Position numbers and translations under genes: made by a program
Notes under the pieces: model-generated
The model's database searches: none
Told to the model about the DNA's origin: nothing
The model's input: the letters and a program-made list of their open reading frames with translations, nothing else
In this document: positions 6,549-14,455 of the stretch, one piece after another
Position numbering within the stretch: position 1 is the stretch's first letter
Layout of the letters: each line of letters opens with the position of its first letter
Assembly: GCA_020853025.1 (NCBI GenBank)
Contig: JADYZP010000062.1
Coordinates: 1 to 64,000 of the forward strand
Direction: 5' to 3'
DNA from: Burkholderiales bacterium
GTDB lineage: Bacteria; Pseudomonadota; Gammaproteobacteria; Burkholderiales; Casimicrobiaceae
DNA: 64,000 nt

Positions 6549-7879
6549 CAGTTGAGCTCTTCCATGCGGATACGGACGATCGTGCCGCGCACGGTCGGCA
6601 ACGCCTCGATGTTGGCGATCGCGTCATCGATACGCTTCTCGACGGTCCGGTGCGTCAGCAGGATGATGTCGGTGCGCTCCTCACCCTCGGGGGGTTCCTT
6701 CTGGATCATTGCTTCGATCGAGATCTCCCGGTCGGCCAGAATTCGCGTGATGTCGGCGAGCACGCCGGGCCGGTCGTCGACGCGCAGGCGCAGGTAATAG
6801 CTGGTGACGACTTCGCCAATGGGCAGGAACGGCACGTCGGTCAACCGGTCGGGCTGGAACGCGAGGTGCGGCACGCGATGCTCGGGATCGGCCGTGTGCA
6901 TGCGGGTGACGTCGACCAGGTCCGCGATGACGGCGCTCGCCGTCGGCTCGGCGCCCGCGCCGGCGCCATAATACAGCGTCGCTCCGACGGCATCACCCTT
7001 GACCAGGACCGCGTTCATCGCGCCTTCGACGTTGGCGATCAGGCGTCGGGCAGGAACCAGCGTCGGGTGCACGCGAAGCTCGATGCCTTCGCGTCCGCTG
7101 GCATGCGCGCGGCGCGTGATGCCGAGCAGCTTGATGCGGTAGCCCAGTTCCTCCGCGTAGCGGATATCCTCGCGCGTCAGATGCGAGATGCCTTCCGCAT
7201 ACGCACGGTCGAACTGCATCGGAACGCCGAAGGCGATCGCCGACATGATGGTCAGCTTGTGCGCCGCATCGATGCCTTCGACGTCGAAGGTCGGATCGGC
7301 CTCGGCGTAGCCGCGCTTCTGCGCTTCGGCGAGCACGTCGGCGAAGCTGGCGCCGGTCGCGCGCATTTCCGACAGGATGAAGTTGGACGTTCCGTTGATG
7401 ATGCCGGCGATCCACTCGATGCGATTGGCAGTCAGCCCCTCGCGCAGCGCCTTGATGATCGGCACGCCCCCGGCCACCGCCGCCTCGAAGGCGACCATCA
7501 CGCCTTTCGCCGACGCGGCGGCGAAGATCTCGTTGCCGTGATGCGCGAGCAGCGCCTTGTTGGCGGTGACGACGTGCTTGCCCTGCGCGATGGCGTCGAG
7601 CACCAGCGCGCGTGCCGGCTCGATGCCGCCGATCAGCTCGCAGACGATGTCGACGTCGGGATGCCGGACGACGACCGACGGATCGTCGGTCAGATTGACG
7701 CCCGCACTCCCGTCCGCGGCGCGGCGGGCGCGTTCGAGCGTGCGCGTGGCGATCCAGTTGATGCGGATCGGTCGGCCGGCGCGGCGCGCGATCTCCTCCT
7801 CGTTGCGGCAAAGGACGTCCCATGTGCCTTTGCCCACGGTGCCGAAGCCCAGCAGGCCGACGTTGAGCGGCTTCATCAT
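6548..7879 (-). CDS. hom: Homoserine dehydrogenase
   Basis: NAD(P)-dependent reduction of aspartate semialdehyde to homoserine, feeding Thr and Met. 443 residues: N-terminal Rossmann motif GLLGFGTVGKGTW, central catalytic GIINGTSNFILSEM and EGIDAAHKLTIM, and a C-terminal ACT domain (YYLRLRVDDRPGVLADIT) expected to mediate feedback by threonine. Unlike E. coli ThrA it has no aspartokinase part. Two ATGs (7879, 7876) are possible. It follows alaC by 76 nt and overlaps thrC by one base. Confidence 0.97.
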   Translation of the reverse strand: MMKPLNVGLLGFGTVGKGTWDVLCRNEEEIARRAGRPIRINWIATRTLERARRAADGSAGVNLTDDPSVVVRHPDVDIVCELIGGIEPARALVLDAIAQGKHVVTANKALLAHHGNEIFAAASAKGVMVAFEAAVAGGVPIIKALREGLTANRIEWIAGIINGTSNFILSEMRATGASFADVLAEAQKRGYAEADPTFDVEGIDAAHKLTIMSAIAFGVPMQFDRAYAEGISHLTREDIRYAEELGYRIKLLGITRRAHASGREGIELRVHPTLVPARRLIANVEGAMNAVLVKGDAVGATLYYGAGAGAEPTASAVIADLVDVTRMHTADPEHRVPHLAFQPDRLTDVPFLPIGEVVTSYYLRLRVDDRPGVLADITRILADREISIEAMIQKEPPEGEERTDIILLTHRTVEKRIDDAIANIEALPTVRGTIVRIRMEELN

Positions 7880-7955
7880 GGTGCGGGCACGGCTGCGGCC
7901 TGGCGCAACGTTGTGTCACGCCGAAGCCTGACCCGCAGGACGAGTGGCCGGCCGC

Positions 7956-9155
7956 TCACAGCAGTCCGTCCTCGCGGAACATCTGCTTGATGCCGCGAAT
8001 CGCCTGTCGCGTCCGCGACTCGTTCTCGATCATCGCGAAGCGCACGTGATCGTCTCCATACTCACCGAAGCCTACGCCCGGCGAGACCGAGACATGGGCC
8101 TTGGCCAGCACGTGCTTCGCGAATTCGAGCGAGCCCAGCTTGCGGTAGAACTCGGGGATCTTCGCCCACACGTACATCGAAGCCTTCGGGACGTCGACCA
8201 TCCAGCCCGCCTCGTGCAGCCCGCGCACCAGCACGTCGCGGCGCGCCTGGTAGCGCGCGCTGATCTCGGCCACGCAGTCCTGCGGGCCCTCGAGCGCCGC
8301 GATCGCCGCCACCTGGAGCGGCGTGAAGGTGCCGTAGTCGTGATAGCCCTTGATGCGACCGAGCGCGTTGACGAGGTCGCGGTTGCCGACCATGAAGCCG
8401 ATGCGCCAGCCCGCCATGTTGTAGCTCTTCGACATCGTGAAGAACTCGACGGCGACTTCGCGCGCGCCCGGCACCTGCATGATCGACGGCGCCTTCCAGC
8501 CGTCGAAGCAGATGTCGGCGTAGGCGAGGTCATGCACGACGTAGATGCCGTATTCGTGCGCCAGCGCGATGATTTTCTCGAAGAACGGCAGCTCGACGCA
8601 CTGCGCGGTCGGGTTGGCCGGAAAGTTGAGAATGAGCATCCGCGGCTTCGGCAGGCTCATGCGAATCGTGTGCTCGAGCTCGGCGAAGAAATCGACGTCC
8701 GGCGTCAGCTGCACTTGCCGGATGTCGGCGCCGGCGATCACCGGGCCGTAGATGTGGATCGGATAGCTTGGATTGGGCACCAGCACGGTGTCGCCGCGGC
8801 CCATCGTCGCCAGCGTCAGGTGCGCGATGCCCTCCTTGGAACCGATGGTAACAATGGCCTCGGAGTCAGCGTCGAAGTCGACGTCCCATCGCCGCTTGTA
8901 CCAGTGGCAGATGGCGCGGCGCAGCCGCGGAATGCCCTTGCTGACCGAGTAGCCGTGGGTATCGGGACGCTGGACCGTCTCGACCAGCTTGTCGACGATG
9001 TGCCGCGGCGTCGCGCCGTCGGGGTTGCCCATGCCGAAGTCGATGATGTCCTCGCCGCGGCGGCGCGCGGCCATCTTCAGTTCGGTCGTGATCGAAAAGA
9101 CGTACGGGGGCAGGCGCTCGATGCGCGAGAAATGCGTTTCCAGGGGGGGATACAT
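7956..9155 (-). CDS. alaC: Alanine-synthesising aminotransferase (AlaC-like)
   Basis: Class I/II PLP aminotransferase of 399 residues, most like AlaC, which transfers an amino group from glutamate to pyruvate. The segments LNFPANPTA, VVHDLAYADICFDGWKAPS and the PLP-lysine motif TMSKSYNMAGWRIGF are characteristic. The ATG at 9155 is chosen because AGAAGGA lies about 10 nt upstream and the family begins close to the PPLETHFSRIERLPPY block. The open frame continues to 9311 but without family features. It is first in the alaC-hom-thrC-C13 unit. A 10-bp inverted repeat lies 50-80 nt upstream. Confidence 0.93.
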   Translation of the reverse strand: MYPPLETHFSRIERLPPYVFSITTELKMAARRRGEDIIDFGMGNPDGATPRHIVDKLVETVQRPDTHGYSVSKGIPRLRRAICHWYKRRWDVDFDADSEAIVTIGSKEGIAHLTLATMGRGDTVLVPNPSYPIHIYGPVIAGADIRQVQLTPDVDFFAELEHTIRMSLPKPRMLILNFPANPTAQCVELPFFEKIIALAHEYGIYVVHDLAYADICFDGWKAPSIMQVPGAREVAVEFFTMSKSYNMAGWRIGFMVGNRDLVNALGRIKGYHDYGTFTPLQVAAIAALEGPQDCVAEISARYQARRDVLVRGLHEAGWMVDVPKASMYVWAKIPEFYRKLGSLEFAKHVLAKAHVSVSPGVGFGEYGDDHVRFAMIENESRTRQAIRGIKQMFREDGLL

Positions 9156-9203
9156 GCGGATCCTTCTTCCGTAAGCGCCCGGAACCGTCCGAGCGACGCA
9201 AGA

Positions 9204-9235
9204 GGTTGCGAGTCGCGTGCTGCGAACTCGCAACC
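9204..9235. repeat. Perfect 10-bp inverted repeat in the alaC / Mth938 divergent region
   Basis: GGTTGCGAGT (9204-9213) and ACTCGCAACC (9226-9235) are perfect complements separated by 12 nt. On the alaC strand a TAGAAT (-10-like, complement of 9244-9249) lies just upstream. The repeat would therefore be either an operator at the transcription start or a stem at the 5' end of the alaC mRNA. Confidence 0.55.
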
Positions 9236-9293
9236 GACCGCAAATTCTAGCAGAATTGCGCATTCGCGCCTTCGACGACGCTATCGTGACTTC

Positions 9294-9677
9294 GTGAAAT
9301 TCCATCTGCAATCACCCACCGCCAACGTCGTGACCGGCACCGGTCCGGGCTGGGTGCGTGTCGGAGCGACCGAGTATCGCAGCAACCTGATCCTGCTGCC
9401 CGATGCCGTGATCGAAGGCTTTGCCCCGGAAGGCTTCGCGGCGCTGAACGAGTCCGACTTCGCTGCGCTGTTGACGCACGCGCCGGAGATGGTGCTGCTC
9501 GGCACCGGCGACCGCCAGCGCTTTCCGCATCCGCACCTGCTGCAGGCGCTGTCCGCCGCGCAGGTCGGAGTCGAGGTGATGGACACCCGCGCCGCCTGCC
9601 GTACCTTCAACATCCTCATCGCCGAGGACCGCCGCGTCGCGGCTGCCTTGATCGTCGCGCGCAAGGCGTCCGACTGA
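9294..9677 (+). CDS. Mth938-like domain protein (DUF498)
   Basis: 127 residues read from GTG 9294. It has the Mth938/AAMDC fold signature: a start strand, GWVRVGATEYRSNLILLPD, then VLLGTGDRQRFP and a VMDTRAACRTFNIL block. Biochemical function is unknown. The family also includes mitochondrial complex I assembly factor NDUFAF3. It is transcribed divergently from alaC, with 138 bp between the starts. The frame is open far upstream but there overlaps alaC antisense. Confidence 0.85.
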   Translation: MKFHLQSPTANVVTGTGPGWVRVGATEYRSNLILLPDAVIEGFAPEGFAALNESDFAALLTHAPEMVLLGTGDRQRFPHPHLLQALSAAQVGVEVMDTRAACRTFNILIAEDRRVAAALIVARKASD

Positions 9678-9703
9678 AGCCGGACGCACGACTTGCGCAC
9701 CGC

Positions 9704-10555
9704 CTATTCGCCCATCTGCATCAGGAGTCCACGCTCTCGTGCATAGCGGATCGCATCACGGAACAGCATGACGCCGATCGCGAAATAGACGACGTCGAGA
9801 CCCGCAGCCCACGCGAAGTGATCCCAGCGGAACGTGCCACCCTGCAGCAGCGCGCGCATGCCCTCGAACACATGCGCGGACGGCAGCGCGCTGGCGACCG
9901 GCTGCAGCCAATCCGGCAGCACGGCGATCGGGTAGTAGACGCCCGACACCGGCGCCAGCAGGAAGATCGCCGCCCACGCGAGTTCCTCCGCCCCCAGGCC
10001 CGAGCGCAGGATGAGCGCCGAGACCGCGAGGCCGATCGCCCAGCCGAAAGCGATCAGCAGCGCGAAAAAGGCGATCAGCGCAAAGCCGTAGGAGAAGATC
10101 GAAAAGCGGAACAGCAGGTACGCAAAGACGCAGGCACCGCCGACACCGATCAGCGTGCGCAGCACGCTCAGCGTCAGCATACCGGCAATGAACTCGGAGA
10201 AGCGCAAGGGACTCACGAACAGATTGGCCAGGTTGCGTGCGTACATCTCCTCGATGAACGTCAGCGACACTCCGAGCTGGCCGCGAAACAGCACGTCCCA
10301 CAGCAACACCGCGCCGATGAAGAATCCCGGCGCGTCCTTCAGGAAATCGTTGGTCGGAGCCAGATAGACGGTGATGAACGCCCACAGCACCATCGTCACC
10401 GTCGGGTAGTACATCATCGATACCAGCCGCGGCCACGACTTGAGCAGCAGGTACGTGTGCCGGCGCACCAGCGCCCGGACCCGGCGTGCGGACGCGGCGA
10501 TTCCGCTCTGCCGATGCAGCGTCGCGAAAGTGGCGGCCGGCGAGTCCGATGCCAT
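9704..10555 (-). CDS. ABC-2 type transporter permease
   Basis: Integral membrane subunit of an ABC exporter, 283 residues with about six hydrophobic helices (for example VTMVLWAFITVYL, GFFIGAVLLWDVLF, YGFALIAFFALLIAFGWAIGLAVSALIL and AIFLLAPVSGVYYPIAVLP). The loop YPIAVLPDWLQPVASALPSAHVFEGMR before the last helix is typical of the ABC-2 family (DrrB/NodJ/YadH type). It starts 2 nt after the ATPase gene stop, so the two form one transporter. Substrate unknown. Confidence 0.9.
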   Translation of the reverse strand: MASDSPAATFATLHRQSGIAASARRVRALVRRHTYLLLKSWPRLVSMMYYPTVTMVLWAFITVYLAPTNDFLKDAPGFFIGAVLLWDVLFRGQLGVSLTFIEEMYARNLANLFVSPLRFSEFIAGMLTLSVLRTLIGVGGACVFAYLLFRFSIFSYGFALIAFFALLIAFGWAIGLAVSALILRSGLGAEELAWAAIFLLAPVSGVYYPIAVLPDWLQPVASALPSAHVFEGMRALLQGGTFRWDHFAWAAGLDVVYFAIGVMLFRDAIRYARERGLLMQMGE

Positions 10556-10557
10556 CG

Positions 10558-11343
10558 TTATGCCTCGGCGTCAGCCGGGCCCGCGCCGCGCGCCGGCGGC
10601 AGGTCGGCGCCATCGGTACTACGCGCGATATGGAGAAAGACCTGCTCCATGTTCGCGCGTCCGTAACGGGAGACGAGGTCAGCGGGTGATCCCTGGTCGA
10701 CGACGACGCCGGCGCGCAGCATGATGACGTCGTCGCACATCCGCTCGACCTCGCCCATGTTGTGCGACGCAAGCAGCATGGTGCAGCGGCTGGTGCGCTG
10801 GTATTCCTCGAGGTAGCTTCGCATGCGGTCGCCGATGTCCGGATCGAGCGAGGCGGTCGGCTCGTCGAGCAGCAGCACCTCGGGCGCGTTGAGCAGTGCC
10901 TTCGCGAGCGACACGCGCGTGCGCTGACCCGCCGACAGCTTGCCGTAGGGCCGGTCCAGGAACGCCGCCAGGTCGAAGCGGCGCGCGAGTTCGGCAATGC
11001 GCGCGACCGGGTCACGCAGTCCATACAGGTCCGCGAAAACGCGCAGGTTCTCGGTGACCGTCAGGCGCTTCGGCAGGTCGACGTAGGGTGACGTGAAGTT
11101 GATTCGCGGCAGCACACGATAGCGATTACCAGGCATGTCCTCGCCGAGGATCGCAATCGCCCCCGCCGACGGTGTCAGTACGCCGAGCAGCATCGACAGC
11201 GTGGTCGTCTTGCCGGCGCCGTTGCCGCCCAGGAGTGCGGTCGTCGTGCCGCGGCGCACGGCGAAGGAGACGCCGCGAACGGCCTCGACACGGCCGTAGT
11301 TCTTGCGCAAGCAGGAGACGACGATGGCGGCCTCAGCGTCCAT
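10558..11343 (-). CDS. ABC-2 type transporter ATP-binding protein
   Basis: 261 residues with Walker A GGNGAGKTT, signature LSAGQRTRVSLAKAL, Walker B VLLLDEPTASLDP and switch ASHNMGEV. The first Walker A residue is Gly-Gly rather than the more usual Gly-Pro/Arg, still within the motif. It pairs with the ABC-2 permease immediately downstream. The gene upstream is a histone-deacetylase-like enzyme 62 bp away on the same strand, suggesting a three-gene unit. Confidence 0.92.
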   Translation of the reverse strand: MDAEAAIVVSCLRKNYGRVEAVRGVSFAVRRGTTTALLGGNGAGKTTTLSMLLGVLTPSAGAIAILGEDMPGNRYRVLPRINFTSPYVDLPKRLTVTENLRVFADLYGLRDPVARIAELARRFDLAAFLDRPYGKLSAGQRTRVSLAKALLNAPEVLLLDEPTASLDPDIGDRMRSYLEEYQRTSRCTMLLASHNMGEVERMCDDVIMLRAGVVVDQGSPADLVSRYGRANMEQVFLHIARSTDGADLPPARGAGPADAEA

Positions 11344-11405
11344 GCTTCAGCGCACCTTGCGTCCACCGGCGGCCGGAACGGCCGGGCACATCGCGGACGC
11401 AGCCC

Positions 11406-12329
11406 TCACTGTTCGACCAGCACCCGCAAGTGTTCGGTGACGCTGCGGCCGAGCGCCGACAGCGCGTAGCCGCCCTCGAGTGTCGACACGATGCGGCGCT
11501 GCGCGTGGCGCGCGGCGACGGCGATCAGCTCCTGCGTGGCCCACGCGTAATCCGCCTCGGTGAGTTGCAAGCCTGCCAGAGGGTCTTCGCGGTGTGCATC
11601 GAAACCGGCAGAGATGAACACGAACTCCGGCCGATGCGCCTCCAGCGCCGGTAGCCAGCGGTCGACGACCACGGTGCGGAATTCGTCGCTGCCCTGTCCG
11701 GCCGCCAGCGGGACGTTGACCATGTTCGGCGCCGAAGCCTCGGTGCCGCTGTACGGGTACAGCGGATGCTGGAAGGTCGACGCCATCAGCACCCTCGGGT
11801 CATCCTGAAAGATATTCTCGGTGCCATTGCCGTGGTGCACGTCGAAATCGATGATCGCGACACGTGCAAGGCCGTGCGCCTCCAACGCGTGCGCGGCGCC
11901 CACGGCGACGTTGTTGAACAGGCAAAAGCCCATCGCGCGCTGGCGCTCGGCGTGGTGCCCGGGCGGGCGCACCGCGCAAAAGGCGCTCGCGCACTCGCCG
12001 CGCATGACCAGGTCCACACCCATCACGACGGCCCCGGCCGCGTGCCGGGCCGCGTTCAGCGAATGCGCATTGAGCGCGGTGTCCGGATCGATGTAATGCA
12101 GGCCGGACTCGGGGCTGGCCGCCTCGATTTCTTCGATGTACGCGTCGCTGTGGACACGCGCGATCTGCGAGCGCGTCGCCTCGATCGCCGTGTAGTGCAA
12201 CAGATACGGATCGATTCCCGAAGCGATCAGCCGGTCGCTGATGGCCAACAGCCGCTCCGGGCATTCGGGGTGGTACGGACCCATGTCGTGAAGCAGAAAC
12301 GACGGATGGGTGATGAAAGCGGTGGGCAT
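11406..12329 (-). CDS. Histone deacetylase family protein (class II HDAC-like)
   Basis: Zinc-dependent deacetylase-fold enzyme, 307 residues. GPYHPECPERL near the N terminus, RPPGHHAE (catalytic His pair), IIDFDVHHGNGTENIF (zinc ligands Asp and His) and ISAGFDAHREDPL (zinc Asp) are all present, so it should be active. Bacterial members act on acetylpolyamines or other small acylamides; the substrate here is unknown. The ATG at 12329 begins right at the family start; a longer open frame upstream runs antisense into the moxR gene and lacks any domain. An ABC-2 exporter follows on the same strand. Confidence 0.9.
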   Translation of the reverse strand: MPTAFITHPSFLLHDMGPYHPECPERLLAISDRLIASGIDPYLLHYTAIEATRSQIARVHSDAYIEEIEAASPESGLHYIDPDTALNAHSLNAARHAAGAVVMGVDLVMRGECASAFCAVRPPGHHAERQRAMGFCLFNNVAVGAAHALEAHGLARVAIIDFDVHHGNGTENIFQDDPRVLMASTFQHPLYPYSGTEASAPNMVNVPLAAGQGSDEFRTVVVDRWLPALEAHRPEFVFISAGFDAHREDPLAGLQLTEADYAWATQELIAVAARHAQRRIVSTLEGGYALSALGRSVTEHLRVLVEQ

Positions 12330-12458
12330 GGGCAGCGAGGGAGCGTTGCGATGGTGGTCCGGGTGCGATGCGCGCGTCGATCTGGCGCATGTTTCCGCCA
12401 GACGGAGTTTAACCTGCGCCCGCCGGTGGTGACGAGACGTGCGCGTGCGCGTTAGAGT

Positions 12459-12484
12459 GCGGTGGGCGCCTGCCCGCCCACCGC
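12459..12484 (+). repeat. 10-bp perfect hairpin just upstream of moxR
   Basis: GCGGTGGGCG (12459-12468) and CGCCCACCGC (12475-12484) form a 10-bp stem with a 6-nt loop ending 16 nt before the ATG. The segment between hairpin and start codon has no recognisable Shine-Dalgarno sequence, so the structure may influence translation. No T-run follows. Confidence 0.55.
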
Positions 12485-12500
12485 CACTACCGACACCGCC

Positions 12501-13457
12501 ATGACCCTTCGCTCCGCATCGCAAGCCGGCACGCCGTCCGCCGCCCGTCTCGCCCTCATCCTCGCGCAGCTCGGCCGCATCGTCGTCGGCAAGGACGAAC
12601 CTCTGCGCCTGGCGTTGGCCTGCCTGCTCGCCCGCGGCCATCTGCTGATCGAGGATATCCCCGGGGTAGGCAAGTCGACGCTGGCGCAGGCATTGGCGGC
12701 GACCCTGGGCCTCAAGTATTCGCGCGTCCAGTTCACGAGCGACCTCCTTCCCGCCGACGTGCTCGGCGTATCGATCTACGACGAGCGTAGCCAATCGTTC
12801 CGCTTTCATCCCGGGCCGATCTTCAACTCCGTCGTGCTGGCCGACGAAATCAATCGGGCACCGCCGAAAACCCAGAGTGCGTTGCTCGAAGCGATGGAGG
12901 AGCGGCAGGTGTCGCAGGACGGACAGACGCGCAAGCTCCCCGAGCCTTTTTTCGTCATTGCCACGCAGAATCCGACCGAGCAGATCGGCGCCTATCCGCT
13001 GCCCGAATCGCAGCTCGACCGCTTTCTGCTGGCGATCGAACTGGGCTACCCGGATTCGGCCGCAGAGCGTGAACTGCTCTCGGGTGGCGACCGCCGCAGC
13101 CGCATCGGCGACACAGCGCCGCTGGCCGACCCCGCCACGCTCGCCGACTGGCAGCGTGAAGCGGCGGCCATCCACGTCGCACCGGCGCTGCTCGACTATG
13201 TGCAGGCATTGCTCGCCGCGTCGCGTGGACATACCGGGAGCGGCGAGGCCGCTTCGCGGCGCGGACTGAGTCCGCGCGCGGGACTGATGCTGCTCGCCGC
13301 CGCGCGTGCCTACGCGTTGATCGGCGGTCGGCCGATGGTCCTGCCTGAAGACGTACAGGCGGTATTCCCGTCGGTCGCCGGCCACCGCCTGGCCGGAGGC
13401 ACGCGGGCCGGCGCCCTGCAGTCGCAGTCGCTGCTGCGCGCGGTGCCGCTGCCCTAG
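12501..13457 (+). CDS. moxR: MoxR-family AAA+ ATPase
   Basis: 318 residues. Walker A EDIPGVGKSTLA, Walker B VLADEINRAPPKTQSALLEAMEERQV and sensor ATQNPTEQIGAYPLPESQLDRF are diagnostic of the AAA_3/MoxR group, which act as chaperone-like partners of neighbouring VWA or DUF58 proteins. ATG 12501 is preferred over an upstream in-frame start because the family begins near here. Its stop overlaps the DUF58 gene start by one base, and transglutaminase follows: the common moxR-DUF58-tgpA module. Confidence 0.92.
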   Translation: MTLRSASQAGTPSAARLALILAQLGRIVVGKDEPLRLALACLLARGHLLIEDIPGVGKSTLAQALAATLGLKYSRVQFTSDLLPADVLGVSIYDERSQSFRFHPGPIFNSVVLADEINRAPPKTQSALLEAMEERQVSQDGQTRKLPEPFFVIATQNPTEQIGAYPLPESQLDRFLLAIELGYPDSAAERELLSGGDRRSRIGDTAPLADPATLADWQREAAAIHVAPALLDYVQALLAASRGHTGSGEAASRRGLSPRAGLMLLAAARAYALIGGRPMVLPEDVQAVFPSVAGHRLAGGTRAGALQSQSLLRAVPLP

Positions 13458-14455
13458 TGTCCGTGGTGGCCGACGCGGTAGCGATCGGTGCCGATGCCTC
13501 CGGGTGGCTCGCCCGGATGCGGCAGCGCGCGTTTCGTCACGCGCCGTCGGATCACACGGCGGTCGTGCTGCGCCACTCGCGGATCTACCTGCTGCCGACG
13601 CGACGCGGATGGGCGGTGATCGGCACGCTGCTGCTGATGCTGCTGGCGTCGCTCAACTATGCGCTGGCGCTCGGGATGGCGGTCACTTTTTTGCTGGCGG
13701 GCCTGGTCGCTGCGGCTCAGCTGCACACCTTCCGCAATCTTGCAGGCATCGAAATCACGCCGCTGGCAGCGGGTGAAACCTTCGCCGGAGGCAATCTCGA
13801 ATTCGCACTCGCGCTACACGCGGGAGCGGCAGCGCGCACCGGCATCATCGTCCACAGCGCCAACGCGCGGGCGGGCGGCGACATTGCCGCGGGGCAGGCG
13901 CTGACGATCAGCCTCGCCGTCGACGCGCCGAAGCGCGGCCGCGTGGCGCTCGGTCGCGTGACGCTGACGACCATGCATCCGTTCGGCCTCTGGCGTGGCT
14001 GGGCCTACGTCCACTTTCTGCTGACCGGCATCGTGTTTCCTGCCGCCGAGATCGGCGCCCCGCCGCTGCCGCGCGGCCATGGCGGCACCGATCCGGCGGC
14101 CCTCGGGCGCAGCGATAACGCCGACCTTGCCGGATTGCGCGAGTTCCAGCGCGGCGATCCTCCGCAACGCGTCGCGTGGAAGGCGGTCGCTCGCGGTGCC
14201 GGCTGGTACAGCAAGGAATTCGACGGCGCCGGCGGCGGCGGTCCGGTGACACTTGCCTGGTCCGACTTGCCGCCAACACTGCCGGTCGAGGAGCGGCTGT
14301 CCCGGCTGACCGCCTGGGTGCTCGCCGCCGAGCGCGCGGCTTGTCCGTTTGCGCTGCAGTTGCCGGGAATGCAGCTTGCCTCGCGGCAGGGACGCGACCA
14401 TCGCCGCGAGGCGCTGACTGCGCTGGCGGAGTACCCGGAGGACGGGTCGGCATGA
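13457..14455 (+). CDS. DUF58 domain-containing protein
   Basis: 332 residues from GTG 13457. Two hydrophobic segments (WAVIGTLLLMLLASLNYALALGMAVTFLLAGLVAAA) precede a soluble part with the DUF58 signature DLAGLREFQRGDPPQRVAWKAVARGAGWYSKEF. Function is not established; members occur with MoxR ATPases and transglutaminases. Its stop overlaps the tgpA start (ATGA). Confidence 0.88.
   Translation: MSVVADAVAIGADASGWLARMRQRAFRHAPSDHTAVVLRHSRIYLLPTRRGWAVIGTLLLMLLASLNYALALGMAVTFLLAGLVAAAQLHTFRNLAGIEITPLAAGETFAGGNLEFALALHAGAAARTGIIVHSANARAGGDIAAGQALTISLAVDAPKRGRVALGRVTLTTMHPFGLWRGWAYVHFLLTGIVFPAAEIGAPPLPRGHGGTDPAALGRSDNADLAGLREFQRGDPPQRVAWKAVARGAGWYSKEFDGAGGGGPVTLAWSDLPPTLPVEERLSRLTAWVLAAERAACPFALQLPGMQLASRQGRDHRREALTALAEYPEDGSA

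Noticed and set aside
12330..13385. N-terminal extension of the HDAC-like protein
   Set aside because: Antisense to moxR with no domain; the HDAC fold starts at 12329.
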